From assembly GCA_021813195.1 (NCBI GenBank), contig JAKALI010000248.1:1-6395 (forward strand): a stretch of DNA of 6,395 nt. The letters run 5' to 3'. The position numbers and the translations under genes were made by a program. This document shows positions 5,776-6,395 of this stretch, in pieces. The stretch is from Pseudomonadota bacterium. Lineage in GTDB: Bacteria > Pseudomonadota > Alphaproteobacteria > Rhizobiales > Hyphomicrobiaceae. The notes beneath the pieces are model-generated. The model did no database searches. It saw nothing but the letters and a program-made list of their open reading frames with translations, and was not told the DNA's origin. The stretch's first letter is position 1. Every line of letters begins with the position of its first letter.

Positions 5776-5799
5776 TCGGCGCCCGGGGGGCGATATGAT
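5770..5799 (+). promoter_or_regulatory. Candidate promoter of the SapC-family gene
   Basis: TATGAT (5794-5799) matches five of six -10 consensus bases. The -35 is ambiguous: TTGTTG at 5770-5775 gives an 18-bp spacer, TTGTCG at 5773-5778 a 15-bp spacer. The spacer is very GC-rich and contains CGCCC-GGG-GGGCG (5780-5792). Transcription would start near 5806, about 30 nt before the ATG. Confidence 0.4.
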
Positions 5800-5835
5800 G
5801 CACCCTTAACCGACTTACCCCTACGTGGAGCGCGC

Positions 5836-6395
5836 ATGCAGATCAATCCGCCTTTCGGCTACAAGGAAATCGTACCGCTGTACAAGAACAACAAGGTGAG
5901 GCTGCCCGCAGCCGGCCCGCTGCCGGATTTCTGCAAAAATCTCAATGCGATACCGGTCAGCTACACCGAGTTTTCCGTGGCTTGCCGCGACTACCCCCTG
6001 GTGTTCACCAGCGGCGACAACGGCCAGACTTACGCGCCGGTGGCGGTGCTGGGCCTCGCCAACGGCGAGAACCTGTTCCTCGCGCAGGGCGCCTGGGACA
6101 AGAGCGTCTATCTGCCGGCCTACGTGCGGCGCTATCCGTTCTGCATGGCGCGGGTAAATCTGGACAAGGTGGAGCAGGCCGACCGCCTGATCTGCGTCGA
6201 AAAGGAATTCCTCGACGACAATGGCGAGACCATGTTCGATGCCGACGGCGAAGCCCTGCCGAAGTGGCAGCCGATCGAAAAGCTGCTGCAGGAGTACGAG
6301 GCCGACCTCGAGCGCAGCCGCGAAATGTCCGCCATCCTGTCCGACTACGCGCTATTGGAGCCCTTCGCGATGCAGGCGAAGACCAACGCCGGGGA
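5836..6395 (+). CDS. SapC family protein (N-terminal 186 residues, 3' end outside window)
   Basis: This belongs to the SapC family, named from an S-layer-associated protein of Campylobacter; its biochemical role in most proteobacteria is unknown. The ATG at 5836 follows GTGGAG (5825-5830) by five bases. No stop occurs before the window ends, and 186 codons are visible of a family usually near 250. Family-like segments include the FGYKEIVPL N-terminus, VSYTEFSVACRDYPLVF and LPAYVRRYPF at residues 93-102, then FLDDNGETMFDADGE. No signal peptide or membrane segment is evident in this part. Third codon positions are strongly G/C, typical of resident genes. It is divergent from tRNA-Ala and probably belongs to the core chromosome, not the R-M locus. 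The family call is by recalled motif similarity. Confidence 0.85.
   Translation, partial: MQINPPFGYKEIVPLYKNNKVRLPAAGPLPDFCKNLNAIPVSYTEFSVACRDYPLVFTSGDNGQTYAPVAVLGLANGENLFLAQGAWDKSVYLPAYVRRYPFCMARVNLDKVEQADRLICVEKEFLDDNGETMFDADGEALPKWQPIEKLLQEYEADLERSREMSAILSDYALLEPFAMQAKTNAG

Overview
The window is about 60% GC or a little more, with codons strongly biased to G/C at the third position. It also carries a SapC-family gene beside a tRNA-Ala(CGC). Together these suggest a proteobacterium, most likely beta- or gammaproteobacterial. That assignment is inference; nothing here fixes the species.

Layout: (1) Positions 3-776 hold the C-terminal part of a Type III DNA methyltransferase (Mod); its catalytic half lies left of the window. 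(2) Positions 778-996 hold a 72-codon ORF of unknown function. Its DNA contains three dyad-symmetric elements spaced exactly 51 bp centre to centre. (3) Positions 1002-2699 encode a multidomain regulator-like protein: a Schlafen/AlbA_2 domain, a RecG-like GHKL ATPase (HATPase_c_4) domain and two winged helices. (4) A 58-nt gap carries a 10-bp tandem repeat. (5) Positions 2757-5450 encode a complete Type III restriction subunit (Res) with an SF2 helicase and a PD-(D/E)xK nuclease. (6) A 177-nt non-coding stretch contains inverted repeats. (7) A tRNA-Ala(CGC) lies on the minus strand at 5628-5703. (8) Divergent from it is the start of a SapC-family gene, which runs off the right edge.

The left part (1-5450) reads as a same-strand Type III restriction-modification operon, mod - small ORF - AlbA_2/ATPase/wHTH - res. 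Mod would methylate one strand of an asymmetric site. Mod plus Res would translocate along, or communicate through, DNA and cleave unmodified DNA. The middle gene is not a core Type III subunit; it may regulate the operon or add a defence function. The system sits on the 3' side of a tRNA gene, the usual side for integrated islands, while tRNA-Ala and sapC look like core chromosome.

The most noteworthy signals are: a sharp codon-composition break inside mod at methyltransferase motif I; the three 51-bp-spaced dyads before the middle gene; a perfect 11+11 bp inverted repeat inside the first codons of that gene; the 10-bp tandem repeat before res, which puts an ATG in all three frames; and a direct repeat plus dyad between the divergent tRNA-Ala and sapC promoters.
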